From the NCBI GenBank assembly GCA_902362275.1, contig CABIWB010000008.1:1-64000 (forward strand): a DNA stretch of 64,000 nucleotides. Reading direction: 5' to 3'. The stretch comes from Coriobacteriaceae bacterium. Lineage in GTDB: Bacteria; Actinomycetota; Coriobacteriia; Coriobacteriales; Coriobacteriaceae. A program made the translations under genes and the position numbers. The stretch's first letter is position 1, and each line of letters starts with the position of its first letter. The notes beneath the pieces are model-generated. The model was not told the DNA's origin. It worked only from the letters and a program-made list of their open reading frames with translations, and did no database searches. Below, piece after piece: positions 33,461-43,536 of this stretch.

Positions 33461-34504
33461 TTAAGCCTCCAGCGGATGAGGGGGCACCGATTCGCCGGCG
33501 GCAAGTGCGGCCTCGCAGGCCACCACATCGCGCTCGATCTCATCGACCAGCACCATAAACTCCTCGTATGTGGAACAGCGCACCACATGGGCACGCCAAG
33601 CGGCGGCATGGGGCATGCCTTTTAAGTACCAGCTTGCGTACGTGCGGGCACGCGACATGAGCGGCAGGAGCTCATGCGTCAGCGTTAGGTGTTCACGCAG
33701 GGCGTCCAGGCGCTCGACGGAGCTGCGCGCCGGCACCGGCGTGCCATCGAGCGCAAGGGCGCGAGCATCACCGAACACCCACGGATTGCCGTAGATGCCG
33801 CGCGCGATAAACACCGCGCTGGCACCCGAGCTGCGCAGATGCTCAGCAGCGTCCTCGGCCGAGAACACATCGCCCGAACCGATAACGGGAATCTCGACAG
33901 CGTCGGCAACCTCATCGACGACCGACCAATCGGCCTGGCCCGTATAGAGCTGCGTGGCGCAGCGGCCATGCACCGCCACCGCGGCGGCACCGGCGCCTTC
34001 GAGCATCTGGGCAAACGTCGCGGCATTACGGTCCTCGGCATAAAAGCCCTTGCGGATCTTTACGGTCACGGGCACATGCGCCGCGCCCACCGCCGCCTCG
34101 ACGATCTTCTCGGCCAAATCGGGCGTGCGCATAAGGGCAGAGCCCTCGCCCTTGGTGACAACCTTTCGGGCAGGACAGGCCATGTTGATATCGATGAGCG
34201 ACAGGCGATCGCCCACACGCTCCTCGACGGCGGCGACGGCGCTCGCAAACTGATCGGGCTTGGAGCCAAAGAGCTGCACGCAAATCTGCTGCTCCTCGTC
34301 GGCCGGTAGCACCAGGCGCCAGGTCTTGTTGCTGGCATAGGCAAGGCCCGCCACGCTCACCATCTCGCTGTAGGCAAGGTTGGCACCGCGGCGGCGGCAC
34401 ATGATGCGGTAGGCAGGGTCGGTCACGCCCGCCATGGGAGCCATAAGGAACGGCTGCTCGGCATAGGCGCCCAGCAGCCGCAGACTATATTCGGAAAGCG
34501 CCAT
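33461..34504 (-). CDS. dusB: tRNA-dihydrouridine synthase
   Basis: Dus enzymes are FMN-dependent reductases that make dihydrouridine in tRNA. The 347-residue protein shows PFLMAPMAGVTDPAYR (about 18-33), the NMACPARKVV region with the catalytic Cys, VTVKIRKGF and IGSGDVFS typical of the FMN site. DusB is the Gram-positive-type best guess by sequence layout; the exact position modified is not visible. It starts 4 bp after the lepA stop and ends 2 bp before hemW. Confidence 0.92.
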   Translation of the reverse strand: MALSEYSLRLLGAYAEQPFLMAPMAGVTDPAYRIMCRRRGANLAYSEMVSVAGLAYASNKTWRLVLPADEEQQICVQLFGSKPDQFASAVAAVEERVGDRLSLIDINMACPARKVVTKGEGSALMRTPDLAEKIVEAAVGAAHVPVTVKIRKGFYAEDRNAATFAQMLEGAGAAAVAVHGRCATQLYTGQADWSVVDEVADAVEIPVIGSGDVFSAEDAAEHLRSSGASAVFIARGIYGNPWVFGDARALALDGTPVPARSSVERLDALREHLTLTHELLPLMSRARTYASWYLKGMPHAAAWRAHVVRCSTYEEFMVLVDEIERDVVACEAALAAGESVPPHPLEA

Positions 34505-34508
34505 AGAC

Positions 34509-36320
34509 CTACTCGTCCACCTTGAGAATCGCCATAAAGGCTTCCTGCGGGACCTCGACCGAGCCGATGGCCTTCATGCGTTTCTTGCCCTCTTTCTGCT
34601 TCTCGAGCAGCTTACGCTTACGCGAAATATCGCCGCCGTAGCACTTAGCAAGCACGTCCTTGCGACGCGCCTTGACGGTGGAGCGGGCAATGATCTTGTT
34701 GCCGATAGCACCCTGGATGGGCACCTCGAACAGCTGACGCGGGATGATCTCCTTAAGTTTGTCGCACAGACCACGGGCCAGGCCATAGGCCTTGTCCTTA
34801 TGGACGATAAACGACAGCGCGTCCACCTCATCACCCGAAAGCAAGATATCGAGCTTCACAAGCTCGGAGGGACGGTACTCGTTGAACTCGTAGTCGAGCG
34901 AGGCATAGCCCTTGGTACGGCTCTTGAGCTGGTCAAAGAAGTCCAAAATGAGCTCGGCGAGCGGCATATCAAAGCGCATCTCGACCGACTTGCTCGTGAG
35001 ATGGATCATGTCGGTCGTAACGCCGCGGTGCTCGATAGCGAGCTGCATGACGGCACCCGTATACTCGGGCGGGCAGATGATCTTTGCCTTGAGGTAGGGC
35101 TCCTCGATGCGCTCGATGCGCGTAGCCTCGGGCAGATCCTGCGGGCTGCGGACATCAATCATCTCGCCGTCAGTCTTGTAGACGTGATAGTCCACCGAGG
35201 GGCTCGTGGCAATGAGGTCAAGATTGAACTCGCGCTCCAGGCGCTCCTTGACGACCTCCATATGCAGCAGGCCCAAGAAGCCCACGCGGAAACCAAAGCC
35301 GAGCGCCACCGAGGTCTCGGGCTCCCACACCAACGACGGGTCGTTGACGTGCAGCTTATCGAGCGCGTCACGCAGGTTCTCGTAGTCCTTGTTATCGATC
35401 GGGAACAGGCCCGTATAAACCATGGGCTTGGCCTCGCGGTAGCCGGGAAGCGGCTCAGGGCAGGGATTCGACGCCCACGTGAGGGTATCGCCCACGCGAA
35501 CGGCCTCGGGGTCCTTCAGGCCCGTGACCACGTATCCGACCTCGCCGACCGTCAGCGCGTCGACCGGGGTCTCGGCGGGACGCTTGACGCCCACACCATC
35601 GACCAAAAAGTCGCCCTTTGCCTGCATCATGCGCAGGGTATCGCCCTTTTTGATGGAGCCGTCAAAGATGCGCACCGTGGCGACGACGCCACGATACTCG
35701 TCGAAGTACGAATCCAGGATGAGTGCCTTGAGCGGCGCGTTCGCATCGCCCTTGGGCGGAGAGATCAAAAAGACAATGGACTCCAGCAGATCGTGGATGC
35801 CCTCGCCGGTCTTGCCCGAGACACACACGGCATCATCGGCAGGGATCGCCAGGTCATCCTCGATCTCGGTCTTAACCTCGTCGGGATGAGCCGAGGGCAG
35901 GTCAATCTTGTTGATGGCCGGCACAATGTCCAGATTGGCGTTCATGGCAAGCGTCGCGTTGGAGACGGTCTGTGCCTCGACGCCCTGCGTGGCGTCGACA
36001 ACGAGCACCGCGCCCTCACAGGCTGCCAGCGAGCGCGAGACCTCATAGGTAAAGTCCACGTGGCCCGGTGTATCGATCAGATTGAACTGATACGTCTCGC
36101 CATCGTCGGCGTCATAGGACACGCGAACGGCATTGGACTTGATCGTGATGCCGCGCTCGCGCTCGATATCCATGGTGTCGAGCAGCTGCGACTCCATGTC
36201 GCGTTCGTCGACTGTATGGGTGAGTTCGAGGATACGGTCACTGATCGTGGACTTGCCATGGTCGATGTGCGCAACGATTGAGAAGTTGCGGATGTGGGAA
36301 ATGTCATTTGAAGTATTCAT
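34509..36320 (-). CDS. lepA: elongation factor 4 (LepA)
   Basis: LepA is a translational GTPase that acts on the ribosome, likely in initiation or in 30S biogenesis. The 603-residue protein has the G1 motif HIDHGKST (about 15-22), G2 [13 protein letters not shown] and NKIDLP, followed by domains II, III and V and the C-terminal LepA-specific domain ending [14 protein letters not shown]. Length is typical. The ATG at 36320 gives [13 protein letters not shown]. It heads the lepA-dusB-hemW-dnaJ-dnaJ-mtaB unit. Confidence 0.96.
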   Translation of the reverse strand: MNTSNDISHIRNFSIVAHIDHGKSTISDRILELTHTVDERDMESQLLDTMDIERERGITIKSNAVRVSYDADDGETYQFNLIDTPGHVDFTYEVSRSLAACEGAVLVVDATQGVEAQTVSNATLAMNANLDIVPAINKIDLPSAHPDEVKTEIEDDLAIPADDAVCVSGKTGEGIHDLLESIVFLISPPKGDANAPLKALILDSYFDEYRGVVATVRIFDGSIKKGDTLRMMQAKGDFLVDGVGVKRPAETPVDALTVGEVGYVVTGLKDPEAVRVGDTLTWASNPCPEPLPGYREAKPMVYTGLFPIDNKDYENLRDALDKLHVNDPSLVWEPETSVALGFGFRVGFLGLLHMEVVKERLEREFNLDLIATSPSVDYHVYKTDGEMIDVRSPQDLPEATRIERIEEPYLKAKIICPPEYTGAVMQLAIEHRGVTTDMIHLTSKSVEMRFDMPLAELILDFFDQLKSRTKGYASLDYEFNEYRPSELVKLDILLSGDEVDALSFIVHKDKAYGLARGLCDKLKEIIPRQLFEVPIQGAIGNKIIARSTVKARRKDVLAKCYGGDISRKRKLLEKQKEGKKRMKAIGSVEVPQEAFMAILKVDE

Positions 36321-36344
36321 GCGGACTATCTTACCCGAGCGATA

Positions 36345-36382
36345 CAAAAAATGGAGCCTGTTCCATAAAACAGGCTCCATTT
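36345..36382 (-). terminator. rpsT terminator
   Basis: ATGGAGCCTGTT and AACAGGCTCCAT pair around a short loop and are followed by TTTTTT on the minus strand, a strong intrinsic terminator between rpsT and lepA. Confidence 0.92.
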
Positions 36383-36416
36383 ATGCGCGTAATCTGTGTG
36401 GTGTGAAATTTACAAC

Positions 36417-36683
36417 TTAGGCGTTGATGCTGTTCACGAGCTTGGCAAGACCGGACTTGCGGTTGGAAGCCTGGTTCTTGTGGATAACATGCTTGGCGGC
36501 AGCCATGTCGAGACGCTTGGTGACGGTCTTGAGGGCGGCCTGGGCCTTCTCGGCGTCGCCCTCGGCGACGGCGGACTGGACGTGCTTGGTCAGCGTCTTG
36601 AGCTCGGACTTGACAGCCTTGTTACGCATGCGAGCTGCCTCATTGGTGCGGATACGCTTCTTCTGAGACTTGATGTTTGCCAC
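36417..36683 (-). CDS. rpsT: 30S ribosomal protein S20
   Basis: S20 binds 16S rRNA in the 30S body. The 88-residue product begins [20 protein letters not shown], the S20 hallmark. The start is GTG at 36683, with AAAGGAA 8 bp upstream; a longer in-frame frame is not S20-like. It follows holA, a common pairing, and has its own terminator. AT-poor, Ala/Lys-rich composition is normal for S20. Confidence 0.96.
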   Translation of the reverse strand: MANIKSQKKRIRTNEAARMRNKAVKSELKTLTKHVQSAVAEGDAEKAQAALKTVTKRLDMAAAKHVIHKNQASNRKSGLAKLVNSINA

Positions 36684-36816
36684 TTCTGGAGTTCCTTTCG
36701 AGTTCCTTGCAAAAAATGTATGACACCTCTGAGACACGGTGAGGTCATGCAAGCGCCTACTATAGCACGCTCCCCCTCAAAGGGATAGAACGAATTTGCC
36801 AAATAGGCAGGTATCA

Positions 36817-37779
36817 TCACGATTTTCTCAAGATGTTCGTAATCCAGAGCAAAAGCGCGGTCTCAGAATCGGCCGAACCCTTGAGCGCGAGCTCCACATC
36901 GACCGCTCCCTCGAGCGCTGCGACGAGCTCTGCCATCGAAAAGCGGCGAGCCCAGGTCAGGTGATTCTTGACCTGCCAGGACTGGAGCTTAAGCGTTGCG
37001 GCCAGCTCACGACCCTGTCCGCGCGCATCGAGCGCCTTGGCAACGATAAGCTCGCGAATACGGCCGCACAGCAATGTGTAAGTCCACACGTAGCTCTTGG
37101 CGGGCAGTAGATTGAAGAGCTCGAGCGAGCGGCGCATGTCACGGGCCGAGACCGCATTGAGAAAGTCCCAGGGCTGAACCTCGGCCGTACGTACAATCCA
37201 GCGCTCAACGTCGGCAAGCTCAATCTGGGGCGCCTCGACCATCTGGGCAAGCTTAGCCAAATCGTTATCGAGCATGCGAGTGTTTTCACCCGAACGCGAG
37301 ACGAGTTCCTCGGCGGCCGCCGTCGAGATCGACTTGCCATGCTGCGTCGCCATCTGCTGAACGCGGCGCGGTAGCTCCCAGCGCTTGGTGCCGGAGCAAT
37401 CGATCACGGCCTTCTTGTCGATCTTGGCGATCGCCTTATACAGGCGCGTGTTCTTGGCAAGCGAGTCGGCGATGATGAGGCAGACCGTTGTGGGGCTGGG
37501 ACTTGCGAGGTACTCGACGAGCGGCTCCGAGACAGCCTTAGCGAGCTTTGAGCAGCCATCAAGGATTACCAGGCGAAACTCGCTGCCCATCGGAAAGGTG
37601 TTAAGCGATCCGATAATGGACTCGATATCGGGGTCCTTAGTCATGTCGCGCTCGTCGAGGTTAAACTCGACCATACCCGACTTTTCCAGACGCGCTTTCA
37701 TACGCGAGACGGCGTGATCGCGCTTGACTCCGTCGGTACCGACGATCAGATATGCCGGCAGCAGACCGGTTTCGGACAT
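36817..37779 (-). CDS. holA: DNA polymerase III subunit delta
   Basis: HolA is the delta subunit of the clamp loader that opens the beta sliding clamp. The 320-residue protein starts MSETGLLPAYLIVGTDGVKR and shows the HolA-type order: an N-terminal ATPase-like fold lacking functional Walker motifs, a middle domain, and a helical C-terminal collar with WTYTLLCGRIREL. The ATG at 37779 follows GGGAGGGGAG. It lies downstream of comEC, the usual comEC-holA-rpsT order. Confidence 0.93.
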   Translation of the reverse strand: MSETGLLPAYLIVGTDGVKRDHAVSRMKARLEKSGMVEFNLDERDMTKDPDIESIIGSLNTFPMGSEFRLVILDGCSKLAKAVSEPLVEYLASPSPTTVCLIIADSLAKNTRLYKAIAKIDKKAVIDCSGTKRWELPRRVQQMATQHGKSISTAAAEELVSRSGENTRMLDNDLAKLAQMVEAPQIELADVERWIVRTAEVQPWDFLNAVSARDMRRSLELFNLLPAKSYVWTYTLLCGRIRELIVAKALDARGQGRELAATLKLQSWQVKNHLTWARRFSMAELVAALEGAVDVELALKGSADSETALLLWITNILRKS

Positions 37780-37857
37780 TGCGCTCCCCTCCCGCAGGCC
37801 TTCGTATTCGTTCCGTGCCATTCTAGCCCAGGGGCCCACCACACGCCAACGACGTCG

Positions 37858-40161
37858 TCACGGTCGCTGGCATCGCATCGCAAAGCCATTCTCAGTCGGC
37901 GTGACGGTAATGTCGCCGTGTTCGATGGTGCACGCGAACACGCCACCCGCTTCCTTCACGGCATCGATGCAGGCATCGGACGGATGACCGTATCGATTCC
38001 CCTCGCCCGCGCTCGCGAGGGAAAGCTCGGGTCTCAGAATCTCCAGCAGCGCGGCATCGACCGAAACCTTGGAGCCGTGATGCCCGAGTTTAAGGACATC
38101 GATATCCCCCACCTCCTGCACGAATTCCCGTTCTTGGTCGAGCTCGGCATCACCGGTGAGGAGCATGCGCAGGCCCTTGTCTTCCTGAACATAAGAGAGC
38201 AGCAGGACAAGCGAGTCCTCATTGCCCTCGCCATCCACGGACTCGAATGGCCACATCACGCGGGCGCAAAATGAGCCGATGTCGACCGTATCCCCATGGC
38301 GCACCTGCCGATACTCCACGCCAGGTCGGTTCAATACCTCGGCAGGAGCATCCTCCAGCGCATCTGCCGCCACGGCAATCGTTCCGACCGAAAACTGTTC
38401 GAGCACGGCAGGCAGACCACCCCAGTGATCCTCATCCCAATGCGTCACAAAGACGGCATCGATATGGTGCACGTTATTGCGAACCAACGCCGCCACCACG
38501 CGCTCGTCGAGCCCGCAGTCGACGAGCGCTACTGTGCCGCCCTGGCGGATAAGAATCGCATCGGCCTGGCCCACATCGAGCACCGTCACCGAAGGCGGAG
38601 CGAACCGATCCCAGTAGGCGTACGGAATCGCAGCCAAGAACACCAGGCACGTAAGCCCCACCGCCATAAGACGTGCACGGGGACGCGGCCACCAGACCAG
38701 CAGAACCGCCAGCAAACACGGCACTAGGTAAATCCACATGCTATCGGGCGGCACACTCACGGATGCACCCGGCACGGCGGCAAACAGCTGCTCGAAGAAC
38801 AACGCGCAACGGGCGGCAACCATGGGCACAATGAGCGCCCAAATCCGCAATGGTGCCACGAGCGAATAGGGAACCAGTACGATCGACACAGCAAGCAGTA
38901 CGCTCACCACCGGACCGATGACTGCATTTGCCAGCGGAGCAATGAGCGAGAACGTACCGAAGGCAGGAATGGTAATGGGAAGTGTTGCCAGTTGCGAGCA
39001 CAGCGTGACGGAAAGTATGTTGGCAACGCCCGATGGCACACCCAGCTCACCCAAAGCGTAGGTCGCATAGGGGCAAAAGCACAGAATGGCTAAGACGCTG
39101 GCACACGAGAGCTGAAAGCCCATCTCGAACAGCACCGTCGGCCGCAGTAGCACAAAGATGGACATGGTTACGAAGAGTGCCGATGCGCCGTGCCGGCGAC
39201 GCCCCGCGCCGTTTACGACAAGCGTCGCGAACACCATGCAGCACGCGCGCACGGCCGAGGGAGACGCGCCCGTAAAGGCAGTGTAGCCCACAAGCGCCAT
39301 CGCCAATATCGCCCGCTGAACACCACGTGAGCAGCGAGTCTTTTGCAATACACCCTCGATTACAAATCCCACGATAGCCAAATGGCTGCCCGAGACGGCG
39401 ATAAGATGCGCCGTTCCCGTTACCGAAAACCAGTCGCCCGCCGGCTGGGCGCGCAGTTCGGCCGAACGACCGCAGACGACACCGGCTATGAGTGCACGCG
39501 CCGGGTCGGTCGCAGGCGCGATGGACGCAAGCAGCCCATTTCGCAGCCGAAGCAGCGGTCCCGGAGAGCCCTCATCGGCCGACACAATCCGAACGACTTT
39601 AACCTTGCGCACCTCGCCTCGGAGCACGCGCGATCGTCCATACGCATCGTTCTCAAAACGTGAAACGCGACCGATAACACGCACGTACGCCCCGACCTTG
39701 AGCTCGCGGTCGCACGATAGGCGAACCGTTGCCAAGTTCTTACCGTCCGCGCGTGCCTCGCAGATATAGGAATACACGTCGTCGTTTATGGATGGATCGC
39801 CCTGCACGATAAACTCGAGGCCGCTTGCCGCTCGACCGTCGAGCGCCTTCGAGGCGCTGAGCGCACCCACAGCCCACCACGCCGAGACGACCGCTCCCGC
39901 CACGAGACCGACGGACGCGGCATACAACCACCGCTTCAAAGGGGCAAGCCGCGCACAAGATTGAGCCAGCACAACGAATACCGTCGTCGCAACGGGAATG
40001 GCCCATAGCAGCCCGACCGCCGGCGCCTGCTCCCTCAGCAGCGCATCAGCGGCCACGTTGAGCACCGAGGCGCAGCTCATGCACATGCCGGCACACAGGG
40101 CCATCGTCCACGGCATCAGGGGCCGCGGAGGCATCACATGCTCGCGCTCGGTCGCACTCAT
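37858..40161 (-). CDS. comEC: DNA internalisation competence protein ComEC/Rec2
   Basis: ComEC forms the membrane channel for single-stranded DNA uptake. The 767-residue protein has an N-terminal membrane and OB-like part, a long central competence domain with many helices, and a C-terminal metallo-beta-lactamase domain (FVTHWDEDHWGG, with LGHHGSKVS further on). All three usual domains are present and uninterrupted. The ATG overlaps the comEA stop (ATGA). Together with comEA this suggests a DNA-uptake system, although pilus genes are not in this window. Confidence 0.93.
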   Translation of the reverse strand: MSATEREHVMPPRPLMPWTMALCAGMCMSCASVLNVAADALLREQAPAVGLLWAIPVATTVFVVLAQSCARLAPLKRWLYAASVGLVAGAVVSAWWAVGALSASKALDGRAASGLEFIVQGDPSINDDVYSYICEARADGKNLATVRLSCDRELKVGAYVRVIGRVSRFENDAYGRSRVLRGEVRKVKVVRIVSADEGSPGPLLRLRNGLLASIAPATDPARALIAGVVCGRSAELRAQPAGDWFSVTGTAHLIAVSGSHLAIVGFVIEGVLQKTRCSRGVQRAILAMALVGYTAFTGASPSAVRACCMVFATLVVNGAGRRRHGASALFVTMSIFVLLRPTVLFEMGFQLSCASVLAILCFCPYATYALGELGVPSGVANILSVTLCSQLATLPITIPAFGTFSLIAPLANAVIGPVVSVLLAVSIVLVPYSLVAPLRIWALIVPMVAARCALFFEQLFAAVPGASVSVPPDSMWIYLVPCLLAVLLVWWPRPRARLMAVGLTCLVFLAAIPYAYWDRFAPPSVTVLDVGQADAILIRQGGTVALVDCGLDERVVAALVRNNVHHIDAVFVTHWDEDHWGGLPAVLEQFSVGTIAVAADALEDAPAEVLNRPGVEYRQVRHGDTVDIGSFCARVMWPFESVDGEGNEDSLVLLLSYVQEDKGLRMLLTGDAELDQEREFVQEVGDIDVLKLGHHGSKVSVDAALLEILRPELSLASAGEGNRYGHPSDACIDAVKEAGGVFACTIEHGDITVTPTENGFAMRCQRP

Positions 40162-40871
40162 ACGCAGATGCAATCTTTGATTTTGGCAAGCTTCTTCTCG
40201 CCGATTCCCGAAACACGCATCAGATCGTCAACCGAGGCAAAAGCACCGTTCTTTGTCCGCTCATCGATAATCGACTGTGCCATGGAGGGACCGATGCCCG
40301 AGAGCGTCTGCAGTTCTGCCGCGCTTGCCGTATTGATATTTACTAGGCCTGTTGCGCCACTCACGCCCGATGATGCGAAAGCCCCACCATCAACACCGGC
40401 TTCCGCAATGGACGTCTGCTGCTCCCCTACCGTTGGAACGTGAATCTTCTGTCCATCGACGACCTTAGATGCCCGATTGAGCCCCGTAACGTCTGCCTCA
40501 GGCGCCAGCCCGCCGGCGGCATCAATCGCCTGAGCCACCCGCGCGCCGTCTTTGAGCCTGTATACACCGGGCGACACAACAGCGCCATCAACATCGACAT
40601 AGACTTCTGCCGCGGCAGACGCCTTAGACGAAGAGCCTTCGGATGTCTTTCCGCTCGAGGCATCGCCGGATCCCGGCTCCACCAACGAGTCTGAACCGTC
40701 AGTGCGCTCAAACGACACGCCGCCGGCACCGCCGCCAAGGTTCGCCATCGCCAAGCCGCTCGCCATCGCAATGACGACCAGTATCGCCACGACCACCGCC
40801 TTATGACCGAACAGCTTGTCCGCCAAGCGGTCCATCTTTTTGACCCGTTCGTGTTGTTCGCGCTGCGCCAT
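40158..40871 (-). CDS. comEA: competence protein ComEA, helix-hairpin-helix DNA receptor
   Basis: ComEA is the membrane-anchored receptor for incoming double-stranded DNA. The 237-residue protein has an N-terminal membrane helix (about 26-45), a low-complexity Ser/Gly stalk, an SLBB beta-grasp domain (about 90-150, GAVVSPGVYRLKDGARVAQA) and a C-terminal helix-hairpin-helix domain (LVNINTASAAELQTLSGIG). ATG at 40871 follows GGGAGG by 7 bp. A repeat motif like that at recA lies upstream. Confidence 0.95.
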   Translation of the reverse strand: MAQREQHERVKKMDRLADKLFGHKAVVVAILVVIAMASGLAMANLGGGAGGVSFERTDGSDSLVEPGSGDASSGKTSEGSSSKASAAAEVYVDVDGAVVSPGVYRLKDGARVAQAIDAAGGLAPEADVTGLNRASKVVDGQKIHVPTVGEQQTSIAEAGVDGGAFASSGVSGATGLVNINTASAAELQTLSGIGPSMAQSIIDERTKNGAFASVDDLMRVSGIGEKKLAKIKDCICV

Positions 40872-40928
40872 AGCAAAACCTCCCAACACCATCGTGTCAG
40901 GAAAGGAACTCCGCAACAGCTACGCTCC

Positions 40929-40966
40929 AAAACCGGTTTTAGCGGTCAAACCAAAAACCGACCAAA
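40929..40966. promoter_or_regulatory. candidate operator upstream of comEA
   Basis: AAAACCGGTTTT at 40929-40940 is a perfect 12-bp palindrome. CCAAA follows at 40951 and 40962, 11 bp apart, and the word CCGACCAAA (40958-40966) recurs upstream of recA at 12165-12173. No strong -35/-10 pair is clear. The region lies 60-95 bp upstream of comEA. Confidence 0.45.
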
Positions 40967-41041
40967 ACCTTGCACAAATCTGTCCATTTATTCAGGCACA
41001 CGTCAGCAAATGAACACTTAGCCGCAAAATGCCCAGATAGC

Positions 41042-41074
41042 AAAAGACCGACGATGCAGGCGCATCGTCGGTCT
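41042..41074 (-). terminator. thiI terminator
   Basis: AGACCGACGATGC and GCATCGTCGGTCT form a 13-bp stem with a 4-nt loop followed by TTTTGC on the minus strand, just after the thiI stop. Confidence 0.93.
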
Positions 41075-41084
41075 ATGCACAAAT

Positions 41085-42329
41085 TTACTCGTGATCTTGG
41101 TAAATCTCACGCGGAGCAAGCTCCGAATGTTTGCGTTTTAAGGTCTTGGGGGCCTTATACGTGTTGCTCTCGAAGTCGATGTACTCGGTCTGTTTGAGCA
41201 GGCGCTCGATCATCTCCTCGTGATCGAACAACTCCCAGGCCTCATGCACGGCATCGAGTTTAGCGTGCGTCTCGGGACGGCGCGGCATAAATAGCGTGCA
41301 GCAGTCGGGAGCGGCCTCAGTCGAGATATCGAACGTGCCGATCTCCTCGGCGCGCGCGATGATCTCCTGCTTGTCCGAACCGATGAGAGGACGGAACACG
41401 GGGATCTTCACGGCCTCGTTGACGGCCATGATGTTCTCAAGCGTTTGGGAGGCAACCTGCCCAAGTGATTCGCCCGTAACGATAGCCTTGGCACCCTCGA
41501 TGTGTGCAATGCGCTCGGCAACCGAATACATAATGCGGCGATACATAATCACGCGCAGGTTGCTGGGACAGGTGACCGAAATCTCACGCTGGCAGTCGCC
41601 AAACGGCACCACGTACAGGCGGCCGATCTGGACACCCGGCTCAAGCGCACGGATGATGTCCTGCACCAAATACTCGCTCGTATCGGGCGTCTGCGGACGA
41701 CCGGAGAAATGTACCGGCACGCACACCGCGCCGCGACGCGCGAGCATCCAGGTCGCCACCGGAGAATCGATACCCGACGACAACAGCGTCACGACCTTGC
41801 CGGCAGAACCCACCGGCAGACCGCCCACGCCACGCTCGGAGCGCGCATACACGTAGACGCTACCCTGGACCACCAGTACGTGCACCATCGCATCGGGGTC
41901 GTGCATTTGAACCTTTTTATCGGGGAAGGCCTCGCACAGTACCTCGCCCACCTGACGATTGATATCAATCGAGGTGAGCTCATAGTCGGTATTGGAGCGC
42001 TTGGCGTGCACCTTAAACGAATCGAAAGGACCAAACTCGCGCAGCGCCTTGACGGCGGCGGCACAGTACTCCTGCGGGTCGCGGTTAGTGTGATACGCCA
42101 AAGACACACGAGCAACGCCGGGAACGGTGCGAATGACACGCGCCGCCTCATCGGCCTGATGCTCGTTAAAGGTCACGAGGATATAACCGGAAATTCGAGA
42201 CACGGCATTCACGGAAAAGGCGGCCAAGGCCGCCTTGATGTTATCCATGAGGATATGCTCAAAATGTGCGCGGTTCTTACCCTTCAGTCCAACCTCGTGA
42301 TAGTGGACCAGGCAGACGCGAGCCGCCAT
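41085..42329 (-). CDS. thiI: tRNA 4-thiouridine synthase ThiI
   Basis: ThiI activates U8 of tRNA with ATP and inserts sulfur to make s4U; the same protein can supply thiazole sulfur in some bacteria. The 414-residue protein has the N-terminal ferredoxin-like and THUMP domains and the PP-loop SSGIDSPVATWM (about 187-198). The C-terminal rhodanese domain of the enterobacterial enzyme is absent, as in many Gram-positive ThiI proteins. The start lies directly after the rpoZ stop (TAA then ATG). Confidence 0.93.
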   Translation of the reverse strand: MAARVCLVHYHEVGLKGKNRAHFEHILMDNIKAALAAFSVNAVSRISGYILVTFNEHQADEAARVIRTVPGVARVSLAYHTNRDPQEYCAAAVKALREFGPFDSFKVHAKRSNTDYELTSIDINRQVGEVLCEAFPDKKVQMHDPDAMVHVLVVQGSVYVYARSERGVGGLPVGSAGKVVTLLSSGIDSPVATWMLARRGAVCVPVHFSGRPQTPDTSEYLVQDIIRALEPGVQIGRLYVVPFGDCQREISVTCPSNLRVIMYRRIMYSVAERIAHIEGAKAIVTGESLGQVASQTLENIMAVNEAVKIPVFRPLIGSDKQEIIARAEEIGTFDISTEAAPDCCTLFMPRRPETHAKLDAVHEAWELFDHEEMIERLLKQTEYIDFESNTYKAPKTLKRKHSELAPREIYQDHE

Positions 42330-42611
42330 TTAGGCTTCAGCAACCTTGTGGCCGAGCGCCTTCTCGTAACGGGCCTCGTCGTAAGAGATGTCGCCGTCGA
42401 CAATCTCGTCCATAGCCATCGAGATGGTATCGGCACCGGAAAGCCCGATGGTGATGTCATCGACATCCTGGACGGCAAGCACGCGGTTGTGCTGGCCACG
42501 CAGCATGCTATTGATGTCGCAGGCGCGCTTGGAGGCAAGCGAAGCGAGCAGGAAGCGGTTGTGATCGGTCTTCTCCAGAAGATCGTCAATGCAAGGCTTT
42601 ACAACGGACAC
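42330..42611 (-). CDS. rpoZ: DNA-directed RNA polymerase subunit omega
   Basis: Omega helps RNA polymerase assembly. The 93-residue protein shows the conserved omega region NRFLLASLASKRACDINSM followed by EALIG-like DDITIGLSGADTISMAMDEI. The GTG start at 42611 lies 5 bp after gmk, with GAGG just upstream. The gmk-rpoZ order is standard. Confidence 0.93.
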   Translation of the reverse strand: MSVVKPCIDDLLEKTDHNRFLLASLASKRACDINSMLRGQHNRVLAVQDVDDITIGLSGADTISMAMDEIVDGDISYDEARYEKALGHKVAEA

Positions 42612-42616
42612 GGACC

Positions 42617-43186
42617 TCAGTTCCTTTCATGCATATCGAGAACGCGAACGAGTTCATCGGTCGCGCGGTCGAGATCGTCATTAACCACGACGTCGTCGTA
42701 GCGGTCGGCAAGGGCAAGCTCATCGGCGGCGTTTGCCATACGCAGCTCAATCGTCTCGGGCGTCTCGGTACCGCGACCGACTAGACGCTCGCGGAGCACC
42801 TCAAGCGAAGGCGGCTTGATAAAGATCAGCACGGCCTCGGGGAAACGCTCCTTCACCTGCAGGGCGCCCTGGACATCGATCTCCAAAATCAGAGACGCGC
42901 CCGAGGCGAGCTTGGATGTGACCTCGCTCACCAACGTGCCGTAGCAGTTACCGTGGACCTCGGCCCACTCAACAAACTCGCCGTTTGCCACGCGGCGGTC
43001 GAACTCCTCGCGCGTCAGAAAAAAGTAGTTGACGCCGTCGACCTCACCTTTGCGTGGTGCTCGCGTGGTAGCCGAAACCGTCAGGCCCAGGTTCGAGCGG
43101 CGCTCGCGCACACGAGTGACGAGCGTACCCTTGCCTGCGCCTGACGGTCCAGAAATCACAAAGAGCTTGGAATCCTGAGCGCTCAC
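42617..43186 (-). CDS. gmk: guanylate kinase
   Basis: Gmk converts GMP to GDP with ATP. The 189-residue protein has the P-loop GPSGAGKGT (about 13-21) and the GMP-binding segment with TTRAPRKGEVDGVNYFF. Length is near the usual 200. The GTG start at 43186 immediately follows the mihF stop, so translation is probably coupled. The mihF-gmk-rpoZ order is typical of actinobacteria. Confidence 0.96.
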   Translation of the reverse strand: MSAQDSKLFVISGPSGAGKGTLVTRVRERRSNLGLTVSATTRAPRKGEVDGVNYFFLTREEFDRRVANGEFVEWAEVHGNCYGTLVSEVTSKLASGASLILEIDVQGALQVKERFPEAVLIFIKPPSLEVLRERLVGRGTETPETIELRMANAADELALADRYDDVVVNDDLDRATDELVRVLDMHERN

Positions 43187-43495
43187 TTATTTGGTCAGCT
43201 GCTCGAGGAGCTGCTCGCGCTGACGGACGCCGAGGCCCTGGACGCGACGGGTAGCGGAGATACCGAGCTCCTCCATGATCTTGGCGGCCTTGGCCTTGCC
43301 ATAACCAGGGAGAGACTCGATGAGGGTGGAAACCTTCATGCGGGAAGCGATGGGGTCATCGGAGTTGAGCACGGACTCAAGGGACTTCTCGCCCTTCTTG
43401 ATCTGCTCGCGAAGCTCAGCGCGGGCGTGACGTGCGGCAGCAGCCTTCTCAAGAGCCTGCTTGCGCTGCTCATCGGTAAGCTGAGGGAGTGCCAT
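43187..43495 (-). CDS. mihF: actinobacterial-type integration host factor
   Basis: mIHF is a nucleoid protein that bends DNA and is essential in mycobacteria. The 102-residue product carries the C-terminal helix-two-turn-helix part VSTLIESLPGYGKAKAAKIM and ends SATRRVQGLGVRQREQLL, matching the family. ATG at 43495 follows GGAGG by 5 bp. It is unrelated in sequence to E. coli IHF despite the name. The hairpin at 43537-43568 lies between the start and the predicted promoter. Confidence 0.9.
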   Translation of the reverse strand: MALPQLTDEQRKQALEKAAAARHARAELREQIKKGEKSLESVLNSDDPIASRMKVSTLIESLPGYGKAKAAKIMEELGISATRRVQGLGVRQREQLLEQLTK

Positions 43496-43536
43496 TCGTA
43501 CCTCCAAAAAGTTGGGTTATATCTGATTCAATAATT

